Of a DNA stretch of 64,000 nucleotides, positions 1-11,639 are shown in pieces. The notes under the pieces are model-generated. The model worked only from the letters and a program-made list of their open reading frames with translations, did not search any database and was not told the origin of the DNA. The DNA lies in the NCBI RefSeq assembly GCF_021130785.1, contig NW_025777566.1:26071-90070 (forward strand), written 5' to 3'. The position numbers were made by a program, and so were the translations under genes. Position 1 is the stretch's first letter. Every line of letters starts with the position of its first letter. The DNA is from Homalodisca vitripennis (taxonomy: Eukaryota > Arthropoda > Insecta > Hemiptera > Cicadellidae).

Positions 1-1162
1 GGATTTTTACAGTGCTGATACCAAGAAAAAATGGTACAAATACAAAACCGTCAAGAAGCTTTATGGCATGAGGAGTATTATTAACAATACCAATGTTGTT
101 TGCATCAGTCAAAATATCACGATGGCTACAACATTTACGAGCTACATTATATTGCATAAGCCGATTTAATGTAGGATAAAAATGTAAAAATATTAAAAGT
201 CGTGGAAATTCTGGCATGAGGACTTCCATGAAATGTAGCTTGTAACGATGTTAATGCTATAAACAATAGTACGCGTGCAGGCTAGCTTCGTTATGCCGGC
301 AACTTTATGTTTACCGTCCGCTACTGCGACAGAATGATAACCTAACTCTGCGAGTGACATCTCTTTACATCGCCGTTGTGAACACGCCATTGTAATCTCA
401 AGAACAGGACTTTGTCAGATAATTGCTCCGCAAGTCGTACCGGGCTTATGCTCTCACAATGAAACCTAGATTATAAAATCTCGAACTGGTTAGCGGCGTC
501 CGGCTGAAGCATGGACCATTAAACATTGTCAAAATTCAGCCTTGCTGAGCTGTTCTACAAGGAATCTATCCGGTCTGTGTTTCTATATACCAATAGAACA
601 TGTGTACATGTATTTTCCCTTAAAAACAATTATTTTATTGTATTAATATAATAATTAATGTATCATCGTCGGCCCATTTACTTTCCCTTTCAATAAGTAA
701 TATCTTCCTAATGTTTCAGTATAATATTGTTAATGTATTTTAATAGTTCTGGTTCGTAGAAAACTTAATGGAGTTATAATTTGTTAATTAAGTATAATGC
801 GCCACGTAACGCATACAGATCTCATATGCGCCACGGTCGTATATGAGGTATTTACGTTAAATTTTAGTTGTTATATTTCAACACACATATAACTATGTTG
901 TATAATAATGTTCAACAACAATTATTGTCCAATCAAAATTTAAAATTCTTAATTTATAGACCCAAGAAAGTGACTAAAATTGTACAATAGTATACAAATC
1001 TGTGAATATTTTTATATTACTCCCATTCATTTCAATACTAGTAATATAAAGCCAATACTATCTACCTGCGGTGATGGGATTTTGATAGTGCCTTAAGGTT
1101 ATGTTGAACTGAAATCGAACATTTTGTACTGCCGTATTTCCACAATAACACCTCCGTGTGTT
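1..1162. other. AT-rich left flank without a supported gene
   Basis: This stretch lies outside the Helitron array. Apart from a short open frame at the left edge (2-229, minus) I see no gene, RNA gene or clear repeat. Composition is AT-rich with scattered stops in all frames. It ends where the 449-bp direct repeat begins. Confidence 0.5.
2..229 (-). other. open frame running off the left edge, possible partial exon
   Basis: On the minus strand an ATG at 229-227 opens 76 codons without a stop up to the window edge. It begins MEVLMPEFPRLL and ends at an ISTVKI-type stretch at the boundary. An in-frame stop lies just upstream. I recognise no domain. An open frame of this size can occur by chance. 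A second open frame on the same strand (390-193) overlaps it in another phase, so at most one is real. The supporting evidence is only that it stays open to the edge. Confidence 0.15.
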
Positions 1163-1611
1163 TTAGTATAATGTTTTAGACTTTGAAGAATTAAAACTTG
1201 ATTTACACTGTACTGTAAACGCTTCAAGGAAAACAGAAACTAACAAAGTTTTGTATTGCATAGAGACGCTAAATTGTCGGTAATGGGTCACGTTCGCTTG
1301 CAATAAAAAGAGGTGGAATAGGGGTAAGACTGAGACACGTACGTGGCCGAGCGTACGAGGCCGAGGTCAACCCTAGAACACAGCAATCCCCGTGGCGTGA
1401 CGCGTCACTGAATGGTATCTAAACTAAGTACGGTGTAATATAAGTACCAATATCGATGTGTTCTTCAAAGTTTTTCGAACACTCCTAGTATTTATTATAA
1501 TAAACACCAACCTGTTGTAATTCATCTGCTTTTTGACATCACTTACGACATTTTGTGTTATTACGAAATATCTGAGTTGTCATGACTGTTTACGTGTTTT
1601 TATACAAATAA
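1163..1611 (+). repeat. 449-bp direct repeat, left copy, bounding the Helitron array
   Basis: The sequence from TTAGTATAATG to ATACAAATAA recurs at 40709-41154. The two copies differ only by three single-base run-length changes (one C and two T runs), which accounts exactly for 449 versus 446 bp. The left copy abuts the array at its last base: CAAATAA is followed by CTCGCC here and by TACAAC at the right copy. It behaves like a very long target duplication of host sequence. It does not look like an LTR: it lacks TG...CA ends and there is no gag-pol between the copies. Confidence 0.9.
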
Positions 1612-1651
1612 CTCGCCTTCGGCTCGCTGGGGGCTACGCCCCCAGGCCCCC
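1612..1651 (-). other. Helitron 3'-terminal hairpin (first of eight)
   Basis: The left end of every unit holds a perfect 8-bp stem (CTGGGGGC / GCCCCCAG) with a TAC loop. Beside it is a small GCC-TTC-GGC hairpin at the very tip. Further copies start at 3369, 13431, 15144, 16899, 26947, 28894 and 30645. A 3' hairpin close to the terminus is the hallmark of Helitrons and probably marks replication termination. The usual CTRR terminal tetranucleotide is absent; the element ends GGCGAG followed by host or neighbour T. Confidence 0.8.
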
Positions 1652-2009
1652 AAAGTAAACGCTTGCAAATTCGGGGATAAGCGGAATTCGGTGACTGGTT
1701 AAGTCCGGACATTAAGTAAATGACAAGGGATTTAAAAATTGACCTTTTTTCATAGATTTTTTTCCGGATTCGTAAAAACTTTTGACTTTGAGGGCATTTT
1801 GCGGTTAAACCGTTAGAGATACGACAAAAAGTGACTGGACCTTTCTTGTTGGAAATTTAATTTTGTCTTTCGATTGTGCCCTTAGATCTGATCTACGACC
1901 TATGGTTTAGCCAGAAATGAGCTCGGGAGAAAAGTCTGCACGGGTCAGCTATCTTGAATTGTTTAGTATAAACATAATAAAAACCGACCTCAAGGCAGTA
2001 TTTTAAGTC

Positions 2010-2400
2010 GAACAGGGGGTTTAATATCACCAGGAGACTATCTAGTCAAGGCGAGAAATTCCCTGGGTGGGTGATTAATGTTAAGGAGGTTAAGACAAGA
2101 GGGGGTTTAATTTCGTCAGGATATTGTCTGGTCATATGAACAAATTCCCAGGGGGGGTTAACGTTACCCGGGGGATAAGTCTCCAGGGGGTTATCTGGTC
2201 ATACCAGGATCTTCCCAGGGGGGGGGTTAAGAGATTTGGTGACTGGTAAAATTCGGACATGAGGTCATGGCAGGAAATTCCCTGGGGGGGTTTAATGTTA
2301 CCAGGGGGGTTAACACATCAGGGGTTGAATGTACAGGAGGTTATCAGGTCATACCAGGAAATCCCCGGGGGGGGGGTTAATATTACCGGGGGTTAATGAC
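2010..2400 (+). repeat. G-run minisatellite, possible G-quadruplex region (unit 1)
   Basis: Irregular repeats of the form 'ccaggaaattccc-GGGGGGG-ttaatgttacc-GGGGG' carry many runs of four to nine G on the plus strand, each about 15-40 bases apart. Homologous arrays sit at 15545-15930, 29295-29680, 27365-27745 and, shortened, 13835-14005. G-run length differs between copies by one or two bases, as expected for slippage or long-read error. Confidence 0.75.
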
Positions 2401-3711
2401 ACACTTGGGCCTTTTTTAGAGGGTATTGTGTCTGTAAACATAATAAATATTCCTCTGTCCCTATCTACTATTGACGCTTAGCTAACGCTCAGCCAACTCC
2501 CGAAGTCACTGAACCTTTTCTGTAGATCACGTGATTTCCTAAATCCCGTTTAAAATTTGTTTTGAGTTACGACCAACCGTTTTAGGAGCCGCTATCAAGC
2601 CCGGAATGTAAATTTTTAGGCGAAAATGTCCAATATTTTCACTTAAATCGCGTTTTGCGGTCAAACTAAGGGAAATATAGTAAAAAGTCACTGGACCTTT
2701 TTTGTAGGTCATCTTATTTCCTAAATAAAACGTTAGTCTTATTTTGACCTCCGACCAATGGTTTCGCCGCTATCGACCCCAAAAACAAAAGTTTCGCGTA
2801 AAAGTTACAACAAAATTGTACATAATCACGTTTTTCGGCCAAACCAATCGAGATAGGGCAAAAGATTACTGGACCTTTTCTGTAGATCGCGCAATTTGCT
2901 AATTTGATGGGTCAATCAGATTTGAGCTACGACCAACGGTTCGGCCGCTATCGGGCTTGAAACATTATTTTTATCGAAAAAATCTCTGGAATTTCAAATG
3001 TTCGAGCGTTTTGTCGCTTAACCATGGAAGATAGAGCAAAAAGTCATTATACCTTTTTTGTAGTTCACTTCATTCCTGACCATGAATTTTCCGTCAGATC
3101 CGAGCTAGCTCCAACGGTTCGCCCGCTATCGGGCTTACAAAAAATGCCTGCAGGGGTGAAGAATGCGCGATTTTTTGGGAATTTTTTTGAGGGGTTGAAA
3201 ATGAAAAATTCTCACTTTTCGGGATTTTCCTGGTGGTTACACGTGGAAAGCTATCTGTGTACCAAATTTCAAGTCTCTAACTCATCTGGAAGTAGGTTAG
3301 AATTAGTATACGTGAGTGAGTGAGTGAGTCAGTCAGTCAGTTACACATGCGGTTGTATATATATTAGACTCGCCTTCGGCTCGCTGGGGGCTACGCCCCC
3401 AGGCCCCCATGATGTACGCTTGCAAATTCGGGGATAAGCGGATTTCGGGGACAGGAGAGATTTCGGTTTTTGGTTAAATTCGGACTTGAGGTTTTCAATT
3501 TACGTGTCCCACACTGTGTCCTTTCTCGTGGGAAACACATTATCAAACAATATTTAGTGTATAATGTGGTCTACAATAAAGTTCAAGTAATATATTGCTG
3601 TATCTCCCTTGGGTAGGCCATGAAACGCGATTACGTGCGAAATTCTTTTAATTTTTACGCGAAAATTGAAATTTCGGGTCCGATAGCAGTCAAACCGTTA
3701 CTAATATTGTT

Positions 3712-5335
3712 GACGTATCACGTGTGTAAGTTGGGAGATTTATCGGTACATATATATCTGTCAAATTAGTTGCAAGTAACTTTTAGTTAATAAAACTGTT
3801 GTTTGCCCGTTAGTATGTCATGTAAGCACGACGTATCCAGTCTCGGCACGGGGAGGCCGGGAAACACTGAGACCATATATTATTAAAAAAATTACACCAA
3901 TCGTTGGTTAATGATGTTCTCTCATATAGTGTGCATATTTAGTTGTTTATATACTTGTGTCAAATGATTTGGTAATAACTTATTGAATATTGTTTACACA
4001 TCACGTGTGTAAGTTGGGAGATTTATCGGTACATATATTTCTGTCAAATTAGTTGCAAGTAACTTTTAGTTAATAAAACTGTTGTTTGCCCGTTAGTATG
4101 TCATGTAAGCACGACGTATCCAGTCTCGGCACGGGGAGGCCGGCAAACACTGAGACCATATATTATTAACAAAATTACAGAAATCGTTGGTTAATGATGG
4201 TCGCTCATATAGTGTGCATATTTAGTTGTTTATATACTTGTGTCCAATGATTTGGTAATAACTTATTGAATATTGTTTACACATCACGTGTGCAAGTTGG
4301 AAGATTTAGCGGTACGTATATTTGTGTCAAATTAGTTACTAGTAACTAATAGTTGATAAAACTTGTTTCCCCGTTAGTTTGTCAATGCTTTAAATGCAAT
4401 CATGACGTATCCAGTCTCGCCACGGCGAGGCCCTCAAACACGGAGACCATATATTATTAACGGAATAACAGTTATCGTTGGTCAATGATGTTCTTTCATA
4501 TCGTTTACAAATTTGCATATTGAATTCTGTGTATACTTGTTTCAAATGATTTGGTAATAACTTATTGGTGTTGAAACTTTTGTTTGCCCGTTAGTTTGTG
4601 AAAGCTTTAAATGCAAACACGACGTATCCTGTCTCGCCACTGGGAAGCCGGCAAACATGGAGACCATATATTACTAACAGAATTACATCAATCGTTGCTT
4701 AATGTTGATCTTTCATGTCGTTTGCATATTTGCATATTTAGTTGTGTATGTACTTGTGTCAAATTATTTGGTAATAATGTATTGTTGAAATTGTTGTTTG
4801 CCCGTTAGTTTGTCAATGCTTTAAATGCAATCATGACGTATCCAGTCTCGCCACGGCGAGGCCCTCAAACACGGAGACCATATATTATTAACGGAATAAC
4901 AGTTATCGTTGGTCAATGATGTTCTTTCATATCGTTTACAAATTTGCATATTGAATTCTGTGTATACTTGTTTCAAATGATTTGGTAATAACTTATTGGT
5001 GTTGAAACTTTTGTTTGCCTGTTAGTTTGTGAAAGCTTTAAATGCAAACACGACGTATCCTGTCTCGCCACTGGGAAGCCGGCAAACATGGAGACCATAT
5101 ATTACTAACAGAATTACATCAATCGTTGCTTAATGTTGATCTTTCATGTCGTTTGCATATTTGCATATTTAGTTTAGTTGTGTATGTACTTGTGTCAAAT
5201 TATTTGGTAATAATGTATTGTTGAAATTGTTGTTTGCCCGTTAGTTTGTCAATGCTTTAAATGCAAGCATGACGTATCCAGTCTCGCCACGGGGAGGCCG
5301 GCAAACGTAGAGACCATATATTTACATATGTACAG
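3712..5335 (+). repeat. tandem array of 210-290-bp units downstream of Helitron gene A
   Basis: The core CGTATCCAGTCTCG recurs seven times (around 3830, 4120, 4404, 4623, 4834, 5053 and 5271). Spacing is about 290, 283, 219, 211, 219 and 218 bp. Each unit also carries GAGACCATATATTA and TTTGGTAATAAC. Two unit types alternate in the second half. The array lies in the 3' part of the Helitron between the coding region and the hairpin. Short open frames in it are repeats of one another and show no protein signature. Confidence 0.85.
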
Positions 5336-5350
5336 AAAACTATTTACATC

Positions 5351-5708
5351 GACGAGGAGTTTTGTTTTGGCAGGCCCTCTAGCCTACTGCCGCATCAATC
5401 AGAATGGGGAGTTTTGTTATGGCAGGTCCCATTGCCTACTGCCTAATCAGTCACTACGGGGAGTTTTGTTTTGGCAGGTCCCCTAGCCTACTGCCTAGTC
5501 AATCACGACGGGGAGTTTTGTTTGGGCAGGTCCCCTAGCCTACTGCCAGTGTCAATCACGACAGGGAGTTTTGTTTGGGCAGGCCCCCTAGCCTACTGCC
5601 AGTGTCAATCACGACGGGGAGTTTTGTTTGGGCAGGCCCCCTAGCCTACTGCCAGTGTCAATCTCGACGGGGAGTTTTTGTTTGGGCAGGCCCCCTAGCC
5701 TACTGCCA
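5351..5708 (+). repeat. 53-bp minisatellite, seven copies, directly after Helitron gene A
   Basis: The core GGGGAGTTTTGTTTGGGCAG, followed by a CCCTAGCCTACTGCC stretch, repeats at a 52-54-bp period from 5351 to about 5708. The last copy runs up to the stop codon of the Rep/helicase gene at 5722. Units near the gene are most alike; those farther away diverge (GTTATGGCAG variant). Equivalent arrays lie at 18875-19232 and 32621-32981. Confidence 0.87.
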
Positions 5709-5721
5709 ATCTCAATCCGGT

Positions 5722-8700
5722 TCACTGAAGAAGTTCACCGTACACGATGTTCTTCGCGTAGGCGACTTCATTGTGTACCCTTTCGGGGCGGACGAGGACA
5801 ACTATGTCTTCCGGACATCGAACTCTACTGAGCAGGACGTATAGCTGGCCATGAGTGAAACAATCAGTGCGAAGATCGACTCCGACCTGATCTATTGTCT
5901 GACCTTGGCTCTTGTGGCCGGTCATCGCGTATGCTAGCATCAGAGGAAAACTGACGTCGACGGACAAGTAACGGCGAACCTTCAACGATCGCGAACCTAA
6001 AGATTATTCTAGGAATACCGATAGGTTGCGCGTCGTGAGGGCGTCTGACGGTAATCAACCGATTGGTTATAGCCGTCACAATGACCTTAGTGCCGTTTAC
6101 AAGGCCGTCAGCGATATTTAGATTCCTCATGATGAGGCATACTGAGCCAATCTTAAGTCGCAGCACGTGATCAGGAACACCCTTGCCTGTAGCCTGGTTC
6201 AGTAGAGGGACTTCAACAGCAAGATTGTCATCGTTTTCATGGTCCACAGTGTCGGCGCTTCGAAGCTCATGAAGGCGACCGTCTACAGAGTTCAAGATTA
6301 TGTCGTTGATCTCTCTAAACGTTCACGTTCAGAGTCGAGAGGATCGCACGACGAGCACACTGATCGGGATCGCGGAGTACGTCGGCAGGAAAGACGGTTG
6401 AGATGAGGACTTGTAATGCAGTGACATACCTCACCTCGGCCAAGGGAATAAGTGTGTCACTCTCTCTACCCTCCCCGAAAGTTGTGGACGGAACAGTGCC
6501 GTTGCCTACTGCGAGAAGGAAGTCAGAGTAGACAACGGAACTGCTCGTCCTGTGTGGTGTGGTCAGAGAGAAGACGCGGAACAGTCGCCACAGACGCGAG
6601 GCCCGAAGTGAAACGCACGCGACGGCATCTGCCGTTCGTGCCTTTACAACAACGGGTGCGATCTGCCGGAAATCTCCAGAGCACAGAAAGATCTTGCCAC
6701 CGAATGGCTCATCGCAGTTCATGAGATCTCGAAGCGAGCGGTCGAGGATCTCAAAGATGTAGCGATGGGCCATCGGGGCCTCGTCGAAGACGATGAGCTG
6801 AGCAGCTCTTATCAGTTCTGCGCGCTGGGACCCGTTGGTTATGTTCCAAACGCCAGACCCGTCGCCCAGATCGAGCGGAAGCCGGAACATGCTGTGAGCC
6901 GTGGAACCACCAGGCATGTTTCCTGCAGCGATGCCCGAGCTGGCGACGGCCAGTGCAATCTGACGACAACTACGCACGTGTGCCAGTATGACACGAAGAA
7001 GTGACGTTTTGCCATATCCCCCGGGACCATCTAGGAAGATTACTCTTGAGGATCGTCGGTCACCGGGGTTGTCGAGAAGGGAACGCACGTGTTGCAGAAC
7101 GCGTCTCTGGTCTTCTGAGAGCTTTTGTTCCCATTCCTCGACAATGGCCCGCTGTTGGTTCTCGCCATAGTCCAACAGCTCCCTTCCCACTTCCGTCGTG
7201 TCATCCTGCACGTCGGGGAGACCACAATCCAATAAAGACAATCCCTGCCGACGTAGACTGCGATCGATATCGATCAAGGAAAGTGTATACGCTCTTTCGG
7301 GGTCAAGTGGGCTCCTTTCCAAGTGGTCCTCGCAAAGGGTGTCACGGAAGGAATCCCACAGAATTGCTGCAGGAGCACCCATATTACAAAGGAGCACGAA
7401 GAAGGAACGAAGCCTCGATGCGACCATGAAACCAGAAGCCTCTCGCAGCGCTTCGCGGTACTCATCCTCGTCTTCAATCAAGCCGAGCTGACGACAAACC
7501 TCCTGGAACGTACGGCAATCAGGACCACCGCGTGACAGGAGGTCGGTGTAGCCGCGACAAGGGGTTGACAAGAGGAGCATCCGAAGGTAGTAGAGTTCTC
7601 CACGATTAGGCGAGACCCAAAAGACCCTACATACCTTCCCTCCACGCTGGCGAGGTGTGACGAAGTGTTTCCCGTCTTGATGTTCATATATCGGTTTCTG
7701 TTTTTGGTCTTTTGTCATGAATAATGTAGTTCTCAAAAAATGTCAGGTAAGTTAAATTGTCAAAAGTTTTATCAACAGGTCTGTTAAAATACAATATTAA
7801 CTTGGAGCTTGATCTAGTTATCGCGGAGGTGAGATCACTGGGACGAAAACAGACGTGCTGTTTACCCTCAAGATGGACGGGTAGACACTCAACTGTTTGG
7901 CTCTGACTTTGAGATTGGGAAGTCCAAGAGACGCCAGCATGCGTCGCTTGCACCAACCATTCTCTTAGTTACATAGTGTTCTACCTCGTCCTCTTGTTGC
8001 CACAAAGGAGTGACGGTGACATTTTGAAGTGATCCACCCTTCATCAGGTATTTGAATAGATACTTGATGACGCGACGGGTAGACGCAAGCTCCAAGTTAA
8101 TGTGTGCTTCATATTTAAGCAATAATGCGGCGTTATATGGAACGACCCATCCATCATGTACAGTAACAGACCTGTTGCGTGACTTTATCTGACCTGTATT
8201 TCTATAGTCCCGCCTGTACTGAACGAATCCTCTGTCATCTACGTGAGTTGTCTGGCATGAAGGCTTAGGATAGAACTTTGTGCAGTGACCCTTCACAGCG
8301 TCCCAGCACAGGAAGTCGGTGCGATGATCCGTGCCACAAGGACCGTGGATCATGTGCTGCAACACCAACTTCCTGAGTCTTCCGCCGGCTTCTGCTTCCG
8401 AGGGGATGTCCGCGCGGATTACAGAGTCGATTTCGTCTGCTTGTACTGGACCGTCTCCGTCAATCTTAAACACAATGTGGGCGTGAGGAAGGCCCCTCAT
8501 TTGCATTTCGATGACGTAGACGATATAGTTCGTGCAGCCGAACATCGCTCCGCTCCGCAGATCTCGAAGAAGCTCTAGAAGTTTTATCTGGAAAACTCTG
8601 CAAGCCGTGCTAGGGTCACTGCGTCCACTGCCGTGAGGACACGCTCTCTTGTTTTCCTCCCAAGTCGCGCTGTACGTGAATGTAAGGAAGTACGTTGGTG

Positions 8701-11299
8701 AACCCAGGCGTGTGACGAGAGCCATCGCGTTCTCGTAATGAATTTTCATGTACCTGGGCCCACCAGTGAACGTACTTGGGAGGTAAATTTTACCAGGCTG
8801 TGCCCCACCCTCGCCTTGGACTGTTTCATCCCGAGCGATGTCTTCGCTAACCTGCCTTCCTGCCAGACCACTGCGTTCAGCGTCAAGAAGTTCATTCAGC
8901 TGTCCTATCCGCATGGCATTTTGGGCTGACGACCTTGACTGTGAAAATTTTATAAAACGAAGTCTCTCCTCTTCAAACCTCGCAAACATCTCGACCTGCC
9001 ACGCTTGAGAAAGACGGCCAAGATAAGAAAAACGAGGATTGGAGAGCAAGAGACAACGTGAATAGTTATACTGAGAAAGCTTTTTCCCGTTATTATCCAG
9101 CATGCCGATGTGCCAACCCAAAGTGCCTTGCGGATAGAGAAGTGGGTACTGGAAGGGCTCCATCAGAGGACTAAAGAGGTCGATGGTAGAAGGTCTTCCA
9201 GCCCCCACTTTCCAGACGGTGAGCCGACGAGGCTCAGTGACTGCGTCATCACAACTAAGCACGGCGTGCACTTCAATACCTCTTTGCCTGTCACCAAGAA
9301 CATTGCCATGAGTAGCTCGACTTGTCAGCTGGAATTCCAGGTGTGCATTGATCGAGGGCTCATTACTCAATCGCCTAAATTCACGAACATGTGGATTTAA
9401 TGAATACAAGTGATTGGTAATGGCGTCAGTTATGTCGGCATCAAGCGATCTAGTCATGGCTATGTTCCTGCGTTCTTCACCATCGTCAATATACAGGCGG
9501 CACCGGTTTACGAATTGGACGTCCCCACCCGCAGTAACGAACCTTTGGCCGGGGGCGTCCAAGCTGTACACCTGGTGGTACATCCTACCTTCGATTTTGA
9601 AGAAGGAGAGGCCACTTGGGTGCCGGTATCCGCCTGAAATTTCTAGGGCACAGAGAGCAAAGAGGTCATTGTAAGCACGCGCTCTGTTGAGAAAGCGGCG
9701 GTTAGAATAGAACGGTGCATTTAGAGGCGGCAACTTTGTTACATTGTAGGCCCCTTCGCCGCAACACCATTTCTTTCTATCCTCTTCTTCCTCGAACAGA
9801 GGTGCTTGGCAGTGAGGGCAGATAAAGACGTCATCATCCCAGAGACTAGTTCTCTTCAGTCTATAGCTGTTAACGTTATATAACAAAACACCACTCCAAT
9901 GTGCCATTGGCCCGTGGGCAACGATGAGTCGAGCAAGTGAAATTGGTAAATGACGAAGTTCAGTTAACTTAGGATTAATGCAACGAAATCCTTGAAGTCT
10001 TTTGCGACGTGCATCCGCGTTTTGTTTGTCGTAGCTATGAACAGCTTCTCTGTGGACTTCAGGATGCTGTTGACTGTAACGGTGTACAGCTTCTCTGTGG
10101 ACTTCAGGATGCTGTTGACTGTAACGGTGTACAGCATCTCTGTTTACCTCAGGATGCTGTAGGCTATAACGGCGGACAGCATCTCTGTTGACCTCAGGAT
10201 GCTGTAGGCTATAACGGCGGACAGCATCTCTGTTGACTTCAGGATGCTGCGCGTCATATCGGCGAACAGATTCTCTGTTGACTTCAGGATGCTGTTGGCT
10301 ATAAATATGGACTGCTTTTCTGTGAACTTCAGGGTTTTGTGAAAGATATTTACGATTTGTTTCACGCCTTATTTTAGGATTCCGCTGAACGTATCTTTTG
10401 CTCGCCTCTCTCACTTGCTCGTCTCTCGTTGTTGTGAGTGTTTTAGGGCGTCCACGACGTATTTTCTTCGGTCGTCCAAAGGTTTTACATTTAATCACAC
10501 TTTTTAATGGGGATGAAATTACTATAGGGATGTTTTTAGCTTTGACATATTCAAAATCATTTTCTTTGTGGCGTTTAGACCGTGTATCAAATGGATGTGG
10601 TATAGTTTCAAATGTTTCTGAATTGGTCTGGACTGGTTCACTGTAACTAAGGGCCGGCATACCAAATCTTAATCTAGTTACAGTGAACTGTCTCACTGAC
10701 CCATCCAGAGCAGCATTTGATAACAATAATGTGGCTAGTGCAGAATAGTTTTCGCACTGGAACAGCCGGGCCAGGTTATTTTTGTCATCAGCCAAATCGT
10801 ACACTCGGTCCTCATTCACTGGATGAGGATCAAACAAGTACAGCTGTTCCTGGGAGCGCCAAAAAGCAACTGTAACTGTTTGTCCAGTGAAGAGAAACCC
10901 AATGTTTTCAAAATCCTCGGCCATCAAAACCTCCAAAACATTGGACAGAGATAAAATACAATTGTCCATATCTCCCGCTGCCAGAGGATACAGAGCGTCG
11001 TGCACAAAGGAATTTTCTATAACGGATACGGACTGTTCATGAATGAGAAAATCGGTAGGAAGTTCATCAGGAGACAAATACCGGTTTCCACCCATACGAT
11101 TCTCATCTCGCAATGTTTTGTAAATACGATCACCAGTGATAAGAATAGTATCGATGGCCGTTGTAGAAAATTCCAAACCAAGCACTTTCCACACAAGGGC
11201 ACAAGCAGAAATTGCAGTGCACTGAGAGTTTTTGCTCGTCGGAAACAACTGCTCGTTCCCTTGATGAAAAGAGCCCTTGGCAACGCAATAAAACGACAT
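5722..11299 (-). pseudogene. Helitron Rep/helicase polyprotein, copy A, broken by four small indels
   Basis: Encodes the same protein as copy B but the frame is interrupted near 5946 (extra A), 6317 (extra A), 7692 (extra T with a nearby substitution) and 7893 (extra T). The largest intact piece runs from the N-terminus through the Rep domain (about 11299-7889); the helicase is split over three pieces. Start: MSFYCVAKG at 11299 is the first in-frame ATG of the continuous frame. N-terminal motifs are QCTAIS with Cys27 and FDPHP with Asp157/His159, suggestive of a papain-like cysteine protease. The breaks are at sites where copies B and C are intact. They may therefore be sequencing errors rather than decay. 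Confidence 0.85.
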
Positions 11300-11302
11300 A
11301 GT

Positions 11303-11354
11303 CTGGAACGTGGACAAATGTATGATCACAAGAGTTAGAAGAAAAATTACTTAC
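11303..11354 (-). other. possible 52-nt intron at the start of the Helitron gene (copy A)
   Basis: On the minus strand a GTAAGT donor follows an in-frame ATG exon of 21 nt (11375-11355, reading MIFSRYR). A CTAAC branch-like site and a TTCCAG acceptor precede the ACT ATG TCG that opens the main frame. Joining them keeps phase 0. The same arrangement is present upstream of copies B (about 24821-24872) and C. The intron is short, and the protein could equally start at the downstream ATG without splicing. Confidence 0.35.
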
Positions 11355-11639
11355 TCTGTACCGTGAAAAAATCAATGATTACAATAGTTAAAAGAAACAA
11401 TTAACTTGGAAGACTAATCAAGTACTGTCCCAATAATTCCAAAGCCTTCACAATGTTTTGTATTCGAAAATTTCTCCGTCCCTATCTACCAATTTACGAA
11501 TAGACCAGCCTCTGTTTCACACGGCCTAAGGTACTCTGTTACGTACCGTACAGAGCTAGGCGAACCCTGCATTTCAAGAGTATAGTAAATAGGGATAGAC
11601 TCAGTTTTACAACGTGAACCAAACTTTTAACTTTGATGA

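Larger units (their letters stand above)
1612..3368 (-). mobile_element. non-autonomous Helitron, 1.76 kb (unit 1)
   Basis: It has the same two ends as the autonomous unit next to it. The right-hand 0.85 kb closely matches the 5' region of the autonomous element (compare about 12570-13430), and the first 40 bases match its 3' hairpin. In between lies a G-run array and no protein-coding frame. It is almost identical to units 15144-16898 and 28894-30644, so it was copied as part of the larger block. Confidence 0.8.

Noticed and set aside
4611..5224. Repeated open frame starting MQTRRILSRHWEAG (also 18140, 18571, 31887, 32319)
   Set aside because: It is produced by the 210-290-bp tandem units. 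Small indels change its end and there is no protein signature.
5351..5708. Regular 53-bp repeats resembling a CRISPR array
   Set aside because: The whole period is conserved with no variable spacers, and the context is a eukaryotic transposon. It is a minisatellite.
6452..9674. Many plus-strand open frames opposite the Helitron genes (also at 19973-23193 and 33676-36912)
   Set aside because: They are antisense shadows of the minus-strand Rep/helicase frame. They have no motif of their own and recur only because the gene is repeated.
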